NCBI GenBank assembly: GCA_037127255.1
Contig: JBANSL010000004.1
Coordinates: forward strand, 8,990,001-9,054,000
Direction: 5' to 3'
Length of the DNA stretch: 64,000 nt
Origin: Persicaria tinctoria
Lineage: Eukaryota; Streptophyta; Magnoliopsida; Caryophyllales; Polygonaceae
Position 1 is the first letter of the stretch, and every line of letters begins with the position of its first letter. The position numbers and the translations under genes were made by a program. Below, piece by piece: positions 35,162 to 46,896 of this stretch. The notes below the pieces were generated by a model. That model saw nothing but the letters and a program-made list of their open reading frames with translations. It was not told where the DNA came from and searched no databases.

Positions 35162-35673
35162 TATTCTTTATCCCCTACAAGAAAATTCTTAACCTTCCCG
35201 GAATGGTTGAGGTGAAAAGAACTCATGGGTAATACCAAAGGTCTCAGAAAAATGTTACTGCAGCCAAAACTCATCCCAGTTGTTCTTTTACATCAGAAAA
35301 TATATTCAAAAGTGAGATTTTCTGCAAGGGTGTTTCATGTATTATTTTATATTTTTATGGTTTTATGAAGGAAAAAACTACTGTATTCATGTAATTGTTT
35401 GTTCTCAGTAAAACAGCACTCAAGAGTGGCATTTTTCTTTGTGCCAATAATTTTGTAAAACTCCTGCAGTTTGGATAATTGGTTGTAATTTACTTACTCT
35501 CTGTATCATATAAGTTACTCTCTTTATATATAGAGAAGGTATCATTTGAACTTTGAGTTCTTTTTAAGAAATATTCATCATTTCAAAGTTTTATATGAGG
35601 CAATAAGTTATTGGTAATATATGTGATTTATTATTATAAATTACACCGGTTAAGTTTTATGATCATGACAATC
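35162..35673. other. PSY 3' flank, no gene
   Basis: AT-rich. An imperfect inverted-repeat-like stretch is seen at 35496-35610 (TACTCTCTGTATCATATAAG ... CTTATTGCCTCATAT in inverse), possibly a decayed MITE. Confidence 0.35.
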
Positions 35674-36195
35674 ATTTTTTTTTCCAAGTCAAACAAGTTA
35701 TATATCATTCATTCTAAATCTAATTCCGCCAATGCAAGGAGAAAACTTTGGTTGGAATGTCGGTTACAAATGTTCGTTCTCCTCCAAATCGGGGATAGAT
35801 GCGAGGCAGAAAGTGTGCTACAGAATCACCCGTTCTACGCACATGCATAAACTGACATGTCATAAATATATGAAGACGCTAAACTACGAATATAAGACAA
35901 TATAGACTCCCTAAATAAGATAAATCAGTTGAGTTAGAGCGGGCGCAGAGACCACCACATGAGAGACCGACTCCACTTCAATAGAGGTAAGCAATGACCT
36001 TCGTAAGCCCAACAATAATACCCATCGCTTCAACCTCCTCAGGACGCCAAGCACCCTTGAGACGTTCAACAACAACCAAAGTGACAAAACCATAGGAATC
36101 ACGAACTATCACATCCAGACCAATTGCATTAGGTCTCAATATCGCAGCGTATAGGTGCCAATAACTGAAAACAACTTTTTTTTTTCCAAACAAAA
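35674..36195 (-). pseudogene. LINE 3' fragment, RNase H-like domain
   Basis: The minus strand reads GLDVIVRDSYGFV, then RPEEVEAMGIIVGL, and further down GDSVAHFLPRIYPR to a stop at 35720-35722. This is the RVT_3/RNase H tail of plant L1 elements with frame breaks between blocks. A T-run at about 35673-35681 (A-run on the minus strand) fits the poly(A) tail. 5'-truncated copy. Confidence 0.65.
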
Positions 36196-36706
36196 ACTCT
36201 ATAAAAGAGAAAAATAATTCAAATAATCAAATCTTGTAGGTGGATAAGCAAGGAGCACCACTGACTTTACTTTAATTATGATCCAAATGTAAATGTATAT
36301 ACATCTTTGTCTTGATCCTAGCTATAGACAAGTTCTTGACAACCGCATGATAAAAGACGTACATCTAGCTCTTTGATGTTTGTATTAACAACCAAACAAA
36401 CATAAGCCAAGGTTCAAGAGTTCTTCTCATAACTTCACTTGTACTTCATAATGAATTTCCCATTTGGATTGCTCCCTTCACAAAATTTACCAGTCACATC
36501 AACTAAGAAGAACTTCACTTTAAGTTTATCACATTTTTAACAAGAGAGAACAGTCTAGAAATTTTAGATCAGTACCACTTCCAAACATCACACATCCTGA
36601 ATTTTCATTCATTGTGTACTTTCCATGAGTTTCTACAAGTACATGTAGCAAACCAAGGCTAGCTAGCTTCATCTTTAGGGATCAATGGAGTCCAAGGTAG
36701 CTACGG
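36196..36706. other. No gene recognised
   Basis: AT-rich, no motif I can support. Confidence 0.4.
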
Positions 36707-37271
36707 TTAAGGGACAAGGGTGGATTCAGGGGTGGGCATTACCGGGCCATCGCCCACCCTGGTCCGGAAAAACAATACAAATATATGGTAGCCAGTTCAA
36801 ATTATATAAAAAAAAATTAGAAAAAAAAACTTAAGTATTTAAGTGGCTTATTGGTTGAGCCCAGGGCCGTCCCGATGATTTCGAAGACCCGGTGCGAAAT
36901 AAGAATTAGGCCCTATCATTTATTCACATTTTTATATAATCATAAATTCATATTTATATTTATAAACTAGATGCTTATATTTATAAACTAGATGTATTTT
37001 TTTTTATTATATAAAATATGAAATGCAAAGATGAAGAAGGCAAACAAAAATCAAGGATTTTGTAAAAATTTGCTAAAAGACGAGATTTTTTAAATTTGAC
37101 ATATAAAAATAAGGGGATAATTCACCATTTTGTGAATAATCCAAAATTAAAAGAAAATAAAATGTAGAAAGAATATTGGAAAGAGAAATTGAGGTAAAAG
37201 TAGGAAATACTGGCATAGAGATGCCTTTTGCTCAAAAAAGAAAAAAAGAAATAGAGAGGCTTAAGAAAATA

Positions 37272-37509
37272 CTCCCTCTGTTTCAAAATAAAAGTTGTTT
37301 GTCTTTTTTCTGCACGTTTTTTGAGGAGATAAAAACACTATAAAATATTATTTTTTTGATCAATTTTTTTTAACAATTTCATACTTAGTAGTCATATGTA
37401 TAAACTTATCGAAAAAAATTCATTAAAAAAAAAAATATTTTATATAGTTTTTACCTCATAAAAACGTATGTAAAAAAGTTAAACGACTTTTATTTTGAAA
37501 CGGATTGAG
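37272..37509. mobile_element. Stowaway-like MITE, 238 bp, third nesting level
   Basis: CTCCCTCTGTTTCAAAATAA and its inverse TTATTTTGAAACGGATTGAG, flanked by TA (37270-37271, 37510-37511). Confidence 0.88.
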
Positions 37510-37613
37510 TAGAAGGAAAAGGTGAGCTCCGAAATAAATAAAAAATAGAAGGAAAAGATGGGTCAGAAAATAGAGGTGAAAGTGGGGGGATGCATTAGAA
37601 AAAAAACAAAAGA

Positions 37614-37700
37614 GGGCCGTGAGAATCGAACCCATCCCAAAATACCCACAAATAAATTCCTACAACTACCAATGACCCCAGTACCACCACGCTAACTTCT
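37614..37700 (-). other. tRNA-like module 5 in the nested hAT
   Basis: Minus strand: GTTAGCGTGGTGGTAC (A-box-like) and, about 50 nt on, ATGGGTTCGATTCTCACG (B-box). No complete cloverleaf worked out. Confidence 0.45.
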
Positions 37701-38110
37701 CTCTTTGAATATTTTCGGAAGTTAAATATATATACATATAGTAGTAAAAGGTTATAATGGGCCCCCAAAATATCTGGCCCCTATGCAATCAGGCCGGTTG
37801 AACCGCCCTTCCACCGGGGCTGGTTGAGCCCACTCCAATCATAAATGGATTGCAAATCAACTCTTGTTCAAATCCTATTGAAGGCATTTTTTTCTTTTAT
37901 TTTTTTTCAACCCAATTTCCAATATTTTAGAATTCTTATATAATTTAATAAGTATTTCATAATTAAGCAATAAGAATTTGTTTATAATTTTAAGAAATAA
38001 TTTTAATATATTCTCTTAATATATTTTTAAAAAAATATTCCTTATAAAAATATTACAAAAAAAATTGTCCCCACCCTGAAATTTTTTCTGGATCCGCCCC
38101 TGTTAAGGGA

Positions 38111-39130
38111 AAACTCCCTTCATGGAAACCATTACAATGCGAGGGTGTTATTCGAGCCGAACGAGTCGAGCTTGACATATTCAAGCTTGGTTCATTTGGT
38201 AAATGAGCTCAAGCCGAGCCGCACCGATCAATTTTTAAACGAGCTTTCTTTTTTGTTCAAGCTTGGCCTGTTTTAGTAAGTGAACGAGCTCGGGCCGAGT
38301 TTTTTTTCGAGCTTGAAACCATTTTACTTGGTTATAACATATTAACTTAAAGAAAATTGTAGAAATTCTATAAAATTGGAGTTATTCGTGTAGGATAATT
38401 AGATGCGTAGCGGAATTCTAGAAAACTATTTTCTAAAATCTAATTCGGGATCTCATGCATGAATCGATATGAACAATATAGAGGGGAAAAGTCGTACCTT
38501 TCTTGTGCGGAACCTTGATTCGAAATCACCTTTAGAGAAAAGAGCCTCAAGCGCGACTCCTCTACTTGGTCCACATGAGCACGTGATTGGATCTCCTTGT
38601 CTCCGTTTGCTAGAACGAACGATTGAAGGATTACACTCACACCTAACACCTAACACTTTAGGGATGGGAGTGGGTTTGTGGTGGGAGAAGAAAAGATGCA
38701 CAATGCCAAAAACTAGGTTAAGACTTATTCTCAATAAGTCTCCTTATATAAGATCAACTTATTCCTAATAAGTCACATTTATCTTTTATCTTCTATCCAC
38801 AAACTATATCAACAATAATAACTTATTAATATCATTAATCAATTATCCAATTCCTAATACTCTTTGTGTGTGACCTTATAGAACCCGAATAAAATAGCAA
38901 TAGATTAAATCTAAGTTAATCTATAAATTATAGTTGGCTTCTAGCAAAGCACTATAATTACCTAAACTATTCAGATTATAAATCTCCATTTTAATCCTAT
39001 TATATCATTAGTATTTTACACATCAATTAAAGAACACCAATTCCTTCAATTCGAGCCTAAATCGAACGAGTCGAACTTTCAACCAAACTTCAAATGATGT
39101 TCAGACTCGGCTTGTTTAAGTAAGTGAACG
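38111..39130. repeat. GAGCCGAACGAGTCGAGC-rich dispersed repeat, split by a solo LTR
   Basis: GAGCTCGGGCCGAG/GAACGAGTCGA motifs appear at 38150-38310 and again at 39053-39140. They are joined across the solo LTR insertion, so they were one repeat. The family is common in plant genomes; class not determined. Confidence 0.5.
38389..39048. mobile_element. Solo LTR, 660 bp, 5-bp TSD
   Basis: ATTCG at 38384-38388 and 39049-39053. The element starts TGTAGGA and ends TCCTTCA, i.e. TG...CA with inner inverted match (TGTAGGA/TGAAGGA). A TATATAAG box lies near 38753. No internal retroelement sequence, so it formed by LTR-LTR recombination. Confidence 0.8.
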
Positions 39131-40128
39131 AACTCGATTCCAGTTGTTCCGCTCATATAACAAGAAAGAGAGACCGAGAGGTGAAAGTGGGTCACTTTGT
39201 TTGATACATATATTTATAGATTTACTGAATATGTTAAACAACTAACCCAACTCATGCAACACATATTCACTCTTATCACAATAGATCAATACAAAATTGT
39301 AGTCAACACGTTGACGTGAACATCAGATAATGCAATTTGGAAGGGATGATTCGATGAAGATCAATTTTTATTTTATTTTATTTTTTGCAAATCATGCAAT
39401 TAAAGAGATGTAATACAATGCACTAGAATATAGAAAATTTGAGAAAATTGTTGCAAAAGTTAGATATACAAATCGTTTGACATGCTTGTTTCATGAGGAT
39501 CAATCATGTTACATCTCTCATATGTTCATTTTATATATTTTGAATTGGATTAAAATATTACATAATTAATGGGATTAAAATATTTTGCAAAAGTTAAATA
39601 TGACATAATTAATGGGATTAAAATATTTTATAATGTTAAAACTACGTATATTTTGATACAACTAAATTAGTTTAAAACGACTTAAATTTTGAGACGGATG
39701 TAGTATTTATTTAAAAACTGGACCATTATCGAAGCAACGATCTTTTTCTTAATTGTGTGCTTATATGATTGCCACCTCAACAAATTTATGGAAATTCAAA
39801 ATAAATAAATAAATAAAGAAATTGAGAGGAAAAAAGATGTATGGAAATGAGCTAAGAGAATAAAAAAAAATGTAAGAGGCCAATCCCTAAAGCTTTCAAT
39901 TTCGTTTCCATAAAAAACCAAATATTTCATTTTCCTCATCCCCTAATCCCCCTCCCTCCACCGGAAAAAAATCCCCTATTTTCCTCATTTTGTAATTTCC
40001 ATTTTGTTGGTTGTGTTATGATTCAGTTTCATTTTCGGTGAAATCATTCGTTGATTCTTTTTTTTTTCGCCCCTTTCCTTTCTCGAATCTGGAAGCATTG
40101 TAGAGATTTTGCATTTGGGAAGAAGAAG
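39131..40128 (+). other. Upstream region of the ALIS gene
   Basis: AT-rich to 39880. A pyrimidine-rich leader follows (39930-40090) directly upstream of the start codon. A MITE-end-like GACGGATGTAGTA stands alone at 39692. No further gene. Confidence 0.4.
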
Positions 40129-42873
40129 ATGAGCACGAAAAGTGGCGGTTCCAACCCGGAATCTTCCCCCTCTTCCAAAAAGAGTTCGAAGAAACCTGTT
40201 TGTATGCAATTCACCTCCACATTTCAATTTCTAAAATCCATCATTATAAAATTGGGTTCATGTTTTGCATTTTCCCTTTCATTTATGATATAAAATTTGT
40301 ATCTTTAAGGTGTAGTCAAATTAGAGATCTTGTTTGCCTCACTACAAATTCTATCAAATTAGGAATTAGGGATTTTGCGAAAATATTTTTTTCCTACCAT
40401 TGACCAATTCTTTTTCTTTTTTTATGTTAACTTAATGTTGATTCCTTGATCATGTGGGAGATAGACGTTTATTATTATTATGATAATTATAAACGTGGAA
40501 TTCTAATTTCTTAGCTGACCATATGTATCTGATCATGTGTCACGTTGCTTATGTTATGTTGGCGCTTGAAACAATTTTGTATTCTCCATATTATTATACC
40601 TCTGGAGTTAAGAATTTTATACAAGCGCGCAACTATTGAACTCATCACATGTCGACCTTCATTTCGCCTCTTTGTTAATCAAGTATAGTTCATTGTCCAC
40701 TACATTTGGCCTTTTGCTTTTCTATTGAACCTACCAAATCAATAGGTTGCTGCATTTGGAATAGGGCATTAAGATTGAAGACTTTAATATCTCAATTGAA
40801 AAGCTAGGGGATCAATTTGAGACAATCGCCAAAACGTTATGGACTATGCATGTAATTTGCTTTCCATGCATGTTGAATAGACAATACGTAGAAAATGAGC
40901 TATGCGCTACAACTGCTCATAGGTTTGCCATTTCAATCATGATTTTCTTGTAATTTCTAATGCCTTTTGACAATCATAACTTAGTTTCTTATACCTTTTC
41001 ATTCCATGTCAAACTCTCTTGTTCATCCTTTTGTTTTTGTTTTTTTTAATAATTTTTTAACTGTGATTTAATTGATTGATTAGAGATGATTGAGCAATTG
41101 AATTTCTTATCTACTGACTTCTTGCAGATTCCAAGTTTACACAACAAGAGCTTCCTGCATTTAAACCAATTGTTACTCCAGTATTGGTAAAATAAAAGCT
41201 TCTTATTTTATGATTTTTGTATCGCTTTTTCACAATCTTTTCCCTTTTTGCTTGTATTTGATCACAAAGTATCGTCTGCTACGAAATTTAGTCCCAAAGT
41301 TTCCAATTTGGGGATCGAAATACTAATAAGAGAACCATCATATATGAATATGATTATGCATCCAAAGGGGCATGAAAATGGCAAAACATAAACTGTTCCT
41401 AGTATGAGCATGATGATTGTTTATTGCGATCCATGTATTAGTAAAAATTAGTCCTTTTTATGTTTGTTTACCATTTGCACCAGATCGTTCTTGGATTCAC
41501 AACCTTAGGCATAATATTCATTCCTATTGGTATTGCTTCCTTGAATGCTTCAGACAATGTAAGTTTTTCTCTAACCATTGTTTTTACCTTAAAGAAGCTT
41601 ACTTAATCAATTCCAAAACCAAGTTGGAATGTATAGGTTGTCGAGATCATGCATAGATATGACCAAGAGTGTGTTCCATCCTCCAATAAGGATCTGGTTT
41701 CCTATATTCAGAGCTCTACTACTAACAAATCATGCACCACAACTTTGAGTGTAAGATATATATTATTGTCGGATTTTAGGTGTGTAATGAGTCCGAGATA
41801 TATGAGATTGCATTACCAATCATTTTGTGTCCTTTAGGTTCCAAAGCAAATGAAGGGTCCTATTTACATTTACTACCAGCTCGATAAGTTCTATCAAAAC
41901 CATCGTCGGTGAGTACTTGTTGACGAATTAAAGCTTGATTTATGATAACTTGATCTTAATCAAGATCGAGTTTGTTTGTTGATCCAACAACTGATCCATA
42001 CAAATGCACGATAAGTTTTTATCATATCATATTCATGGATGCATCCATTGTTTGTTAGGTACGTGAAAAGTAGAAATAACGAGCAACTGAAGAGTGCATC
42101 AAAGGCGAGTCACACGAGTAATTGTGGCCCCGAGGCTACAAAAGATGGTGCCCCAATCGTTCCTTGTGGTATGATTGCTTGGAGTCTATTCAATGACACC
42201 TATCAGTTCTCCATCAATGACAAGTCTATCCCCATCAACAAGAAAGGCATAGCATGGGACACTGATGTTCAACACAAATTTGGAGCTGATGTATACCCTA
42301 AAAACTTCCAATCCAAAGGCCTCATTGGGGGTGCGAAACTCAATCCGTCCACTCCTGTAAAGCCACTTGATCCACATGTTACGTATAACCGTTTGCATTA
42401 ACTATAGACGCTTATTAATGGTGTACGTCTTTAATCAACATGTGATAGTTGAAGGAGCAGGAGGATCTTATAGTATGGATGAGGCCTGCAGCCCTCCCAA
42501 ACTTCAGGAAGTTGTATGGGAAGATAGAATCGGATTTGGAACCGAACCAAAAGATCTCGGTGGTCATACAAAATAACTACAACACCTACTCTTTTGGGGG
42601 GCATAAAAACCTTGTCCTATCGACGACGAGTTGGATCGGAGGGAAGAACTCTGTACTTGGAGCAACGTACCTTGCAGTTGGAGGAGGCTGCCTGTTGCTG
42701 TCATTCACCTTCTTAGTCATGTTCTATGTCAAGCCAAGGTTAGTAACAAAACCACCATGATTGCGATCCATATATATAGATGATTTTCATCCGATCGAGC
42801 TGTATCTGGATAACGCAGGACTCTCGGGGATCCATCCTACTTGTCATGGAATAGGAATCCAGGAGGAAATTAA
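40129..42873 (+). CDS. ALIS: ALA-interacting subunit (CDC50/LEM3 family), 8 exons, 344 aa
   Basis: Beta subunit of P4-ATPase lipid flippases, needed for their ER exit and activity. Exons: 40129-40201, 41128-41186, 41484-41558, 41637-41750, 41838-41908, 42059-42356, 42449-42738, 42819-42873. All are GT-AG and phases close to 1035 nt. The N-terminus is Ser/Lys-rich and cytosolic. TM1 is near residues 45-65 (LGFTTLGIIFIPIGIASL) and TM2 near 299-324. The lumenal domain between them keeps the family signatures SFNDTY-like LFNDTY, IAW, YPKNF, EDLIVWMR, KLYGKI, NNYNTYSF and TSWIGGKN, plus conserved Cys residues. The tail GDPSYLSWNRNPGGN is typical. The intron 1 donor is GTATGC after a split Tyr codon (KKPVY|SKFTQQ), which sets the frame. 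Intact; which of the ALIS paralogues is not decidable here. Confidence 0.95.
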
Positions 42874-44000
42874 CATTCTTTGTCTTCCGAACTAAGGATG
42901 ATATTGAATCACATATCATCCTTAGGGCTACATTGTCCTCCTTAGGGCTTCTTTATACAAATTTATATTGGGCTATGTATAGAGCAATTCCTCCATTTTC
43001 AACTTGTTTGATTAACTGCCTTTTTTTTTGTTCAGAGTTGTAATGTTCTTCATTTCATATATAGTTTTACTTGCAATGTTGAAATAGTAAATGTATTAAT
43101 TTGCACATAGATATCACTTTGGTTATATAGTCATTGATATTTGTATGTTGCCCTAAATCACGATTATCGACCACTTTTTTTGTATCAGTATGGGACTAAC
43201 AAATAAGTTTGGGGGATCAAATAGTATTATAAGGGAAAAAATAATCTACTTCCAAAATAATAATAGGATGAACAAATTACATGTTTGGGAATGTAATACA
43301 GAAACTAACAACCAATTGATGGTTTGATTAAAAAAAAAAAACTCCATGAACTAAATGTGCATATTATCTTTCTATTGAGTTGGACAACAAATGAAAAGAA
43401 TTGGGGCTCAAAATACAATATTTATGGAAAGAATCATTTGGACAAGGAATAACAAATTGTAAACCATTGGGCTTATGTTTGTGAACTTGTCATGGAACAC
43501 TTGAAGATTGAAGAGTGGAGACAAATGAATCGGGGTACTTTGAACTCAAGAGGATTAAAAGCGACAAAATCGACCAATGCTTGTCCAAAACATTTAGTTG
43601 GCATGTAAATAACCGAAATTTTAAAATATTATTTTATGAATAATGATTTAATTTCAATATTAAATTTATGTGAAAATCTCTGTTCTCAATCAAAATGTTT
43701 TTATTTGGGTTAAATTTGTTATTTAATGCGGTGAGATTTTTATAACTTAAAAGGAGCGGACTAATTTTATAAATTTTCCTAAATTAACATAACCCTAATT
43801 GAGAAGGTTCTCTTGTAACCCTTAACACTTTTTTCACACTCCTTTTCCCGTCGTTCTCAGATTTGGAAAACGGGAAGGGGAGCCGCATCTTTCTTCCTCC
43901 TCCAAGCTTCAAGCCCTCAACCATGGCTTCCTCTCCTCCCTCAGAGCCTCTCCCTAGCCCTCTTGTTATCTCTTACGCTCTCGCTCCCTTGCTCTCTTGT
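42874..44000. other. ALIS 3' flank, no gene
   Basis: AT-rich. 43840-44000 is CT-rich and leader-like (CCATGGCTTCCTCTCCTCCC at about 43922), but its frame closes quickly at TTGTTGTTAG. I see no supported exon. Confidence 0.4.
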
Positions 44001-44210
44001 TGTTAGGATCCGACTATCTGTTCAGGTATAAGAGGAGATGGGTTATATTGTATTGGGTTATGTTGTGATTGGGCTTAGTTTTATGGGCCTTGTTTAAATA
44101 CTACTTTGCTGATCATTTTGTTTACTCAATGAAAGAAATAAAAACAAAAGCTTTCCCTCCAAAACTCTCTCTTCGTCTTCAACCTTTGATCATCATTTGA
44201 GCTCGATCAA
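44001..44210 (+). repeat. Possible short LTR
   Basis: Starts TGTTAGGATCCGACTATC, has TTTAAATAC (TATA-like) and AATAAAAAC, and could end near GAGCTCGATCA at 44210. That pattern fits small copia LTRs. No target duplication matched. Confidence 0.3.
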
Positions 44211-45019
44211 CTAGATCTCTCTTTGCTTTGTAATCCATGTTTGTCGATCACCTCTACACCCCCAAAACTCTCTCTTCGTCGTCAGCAGCAGAAGAAGAAG
44301 CAAATGCCTCCCCTGTTTCACGCGAGAAGGAAGAAGAAGAAGAGGAAGCCCGTCCGCCATGCCAAGCTGCCAGCAACTGCGTCCCTGAGTTCCTACGTGT
44401 CCCAGAAGTTGAATGAAAAGAAGAAGGAGCCAAGGCCGGCTGCCGGAGCCTCAATCGCGAGCCAACACCCTTGTTTCCCCTGTAAAGGCCGGCTTTCGAA
44501 TTCGTTTTCATTTTCGTTCCAAAACGCATAAAGGTCCACCTTTATTCACTCATTCACTCCCCTAGGCCTAAAATTACATGAACCAATCACTCTTGGAGCT
44601 CAGCCAGCCATCGGGAGGAGCTTCCGACGGAGTTTGGCAAATCTCCATATTCTCCCTGGTTTGTAATCGCGTTTCATTCCTTTCATGCTAAGTGAGGCCG
44701 GGGAGAGTAGTCGTTGAGCTTAGGAAAGGTTTGGGATAGAAACAACGAGATTCAAACCAAGAACGAGAGCTTAGGAAAGGAGCTTCTTGCGACAATGAGA
44801 GCTTTGCTTCGCTGGGAACCAAAGAACGTGTGTTTCGCCGCGGCGAGTGACCATTTTTCCACGGCGAAACTCCGTTAAGAGCCTTGGTTGAGGCCGGTTC
44901 TCTCTAACTCCTTAGGCCTTTGGCTCGGTTTTGTTGAACCGGTTTATTTTGTATATTTTTTTGGTTATGTTATTATATTATGTCATATGATGATTTTATG
45001 AGGATTTTAAATCTATTAT
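44211..45019. other. No gene recognised
   Basis: A Lys/Arg-rich open frame (44223-44531) is a by-product of AAGAAG repeats and has no family signature. The remainder is anonymous. Confidence 0.4.
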
Positions 45020-45912
45020 CTGTTGTTCCTTTGTTGTTCGGCATTTCAGGTAAGTTTCCTATGGGAACTTACTCAGTAACCGGACCTCATGCCTGATGTA
45101 TCATATAGTATATAGGTGTTGCATATCGCATGTCATGTAGTATCATGCTTAGGTCTTGCATATACGAATGAGCATCCATATTCTCTATGCATTTGGTAGA
45201 ACGACCATTAACTTGTGAGTCTTAGAGTCATTGCTAGGGTCATAGGACAACCTAGTTTCATCAGCGTTGTCCTCCTCGAGTCATTTATATATCACGAGAT
45301 ACAATATGAGCATGAGATATATGATGAGATATGATATGACGAGATATGAGACATTATAATGTTATAGCATTGAGCTGACCAATGTCTGCACCAACGGGAA
45401 TGGGTGCAGAGGTAGGAGAGGGATATGTCACTTGACATTCTATGTGGATCCAATTTATCGCTTTTTACATTATATAAACCGTCAGCATGCTTGTATGATT
45501 TAAATTTTAGTACTAAATTAGAGCATCCTTTATTCTAGGTATAGGCGTATTATATGTCCTCGGCGAGGTCTTCAGGGCCCACATGAGTGGCTCGACCTGA
45601 CTTTGTGGTATAGTTTCAAGTATCTCATCCTTGCTTGCTGCTTGCTTCCATGACAAGGGTTTCCTTTTTGGGACGTGGAGATGAGAGACGAACTTGACAC
45701 CAGACTTAAAAGGGTTTTGCGCGACTTAGAAGTATGGCAGGTTTTGGGGTACCCAACGACCCTATCTCATACTTTAGGGTACGTTCGAAATCCCCCCTTT
45801 AAAAGGTTGGCACTTTGGTTTTGAAACCTCGACCCATACTTAAATTGCAAGATCCGAACGAAGGTATCCAGCCTTCGAAATGTAACCCGGATATTATATC
45901 CGGGCCGTTACA
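45020..45912 (-). repeat. LTR-like sequence ending in a CCCGGATAT palindrome
   Basis: Read on the minus strand it opens TGTAACGGCCCGG, as many Ty3-type LTRs do. It contains a 19-bp palindrome (CCCGGATAT/ATATCCGGG, 45887-45905). The left limit and target duplication were not found; it may be a solo LTR or an eroded element. Confidence 0.4.
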
Positions 45913-46883
45913 AGAGAAAATGGGGTTGTTCAAGGAGAGGGATGTTGAACAAAGGGGTAATCAAAATCAATTGCTAGAAAGAAGTCCACAACCACAACAC
46001 GATCGAACGAGGCTGATCAATAACAACGCCAAGAAGGACAACAGATGAAGATTGGAGCTTTTGGGTTTAGGGGTTCCAAATCTATGTTGAATCGTCTCAC
46101 AGATTTAACCAAATCGAGGCTCAAAGAGGACGGATTTGGAGGAAACCGATGCCGACAAAGAAGAACATACAAAAAGGTCGGATGGTTGGTGGTCGGATCT
46201 AGAAAGTAAGATAGCGGTGGTGGTGAGGTCATAGGATGTGAGAGTGGGTGGGTAGCCTTATCTTCTCGTATAGAGGCTTTTGATTCTGATCTTTTATTTT
46301 GTTTGACCTTGCATTTGAGGCCAAAGGAGAAGAACAAGTAGATGCATTCTTACATTCGCAATAGCTATTCAGTTTCTATGTGGTGCGTGTGTAATGGGAA
46401 ACTAGTTTGTGCTCTCGTTTCGGGAGTTGTTTGTCCCAAATACTTGGAAACAAACCTTATCAATTTTGCTGCCTCATATTATTTCTGAGAGATTTATTTT
46501 CTCAATGTTCTGGTTCAGATGTTTCGATATATATTGCACTGAAAGGTTTGAGTTTTGGGTAGCCTTTATAAGTTTTTTTATTGAGGTAAAAGATTTGGGG
46601 TTGAGAGTTTTAATTCTCGGTTAGTCCCCAGATTATGTTTGAGTTTTAGATTGTTCCCCGAGGGTTATTGATTGAAGAAGGGTTAAGATTCTCAAGTCTC
46701 AGTTGGTCCACAAATTGAAAGTGTTTGGAGATGAATAGATGAAGTTTGATGTAGTTGGTGGTGAAGGGTTGAGTTTTGGTTTTGGGTTTGTAGAGAGAAC
46801 CTCTCACTTCTCTCCTCAAACCTCCATCACATTTAGTTATTGATATAATAGACAAAACTTATGCACTTTTTCTCATAAAAAAA
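45913..46883. other. No gene recognised
   Basis: Mixed composition with some GGATG/TTGAGTTTTGG text. The open frames here show no recognisable domain. Confidence 0.4.
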
Positions 46884-46896
46884 CAACTTAGATCTT

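Larger units (their letters stand above)
36862..37822. mobile_element. Nested hAT-like element, 961 bp, 8-bp TSD
   Basis: GTTGAGCC at 36854-36861 and 37823-37830. The left end CAGGGCCGTCCC is a canonical hAT start, and the right end in inverse is CAGCCCCGGTGG. It inserted in the older hAT and in turn hosts a Stowaway MITE. Confidence 0.75.
36840..37887 (+). other. tRNA-like module 4, split by the nested element
   Basis: GTGGCTTATTGGTTGAGCC (A-box side, to 36861) and CTCTTGTTCAAATCCTATTG (B-box side, 37861-37880) would be contiguous without the 961-bp insertion. Weaker than modules 1-3; called from the A/B-box spacing. Confidence 0.4.
36715..38102. mobile_element. hAT-like element, 8-bp TSD, interrupted by another hAT
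   Basis: TTAAGGGA at 36707-36714 and 38103-38110. Left end CAAGGGTGGATTCAG versus inverse right end CAGGGGCGGATCCAG (12 of 15 match). Without the nested insert it is about 420 bp. It contains a split tRNA-like sequence. Confidence 0.8.

Noticed and set aside
40202..41127. Extra exon within ALIS intron 1
   Set aside because: Frames there are short and unlike the family; exon 1 joins exon 2 in phase with a conserved KKP-Y-S junction.
44223..44531. Lys/Arg-rich protein gene
   Set aside because: Composition follows AAGAAG repeats, the opposite strand is equally open, and there is no domain or splice support.
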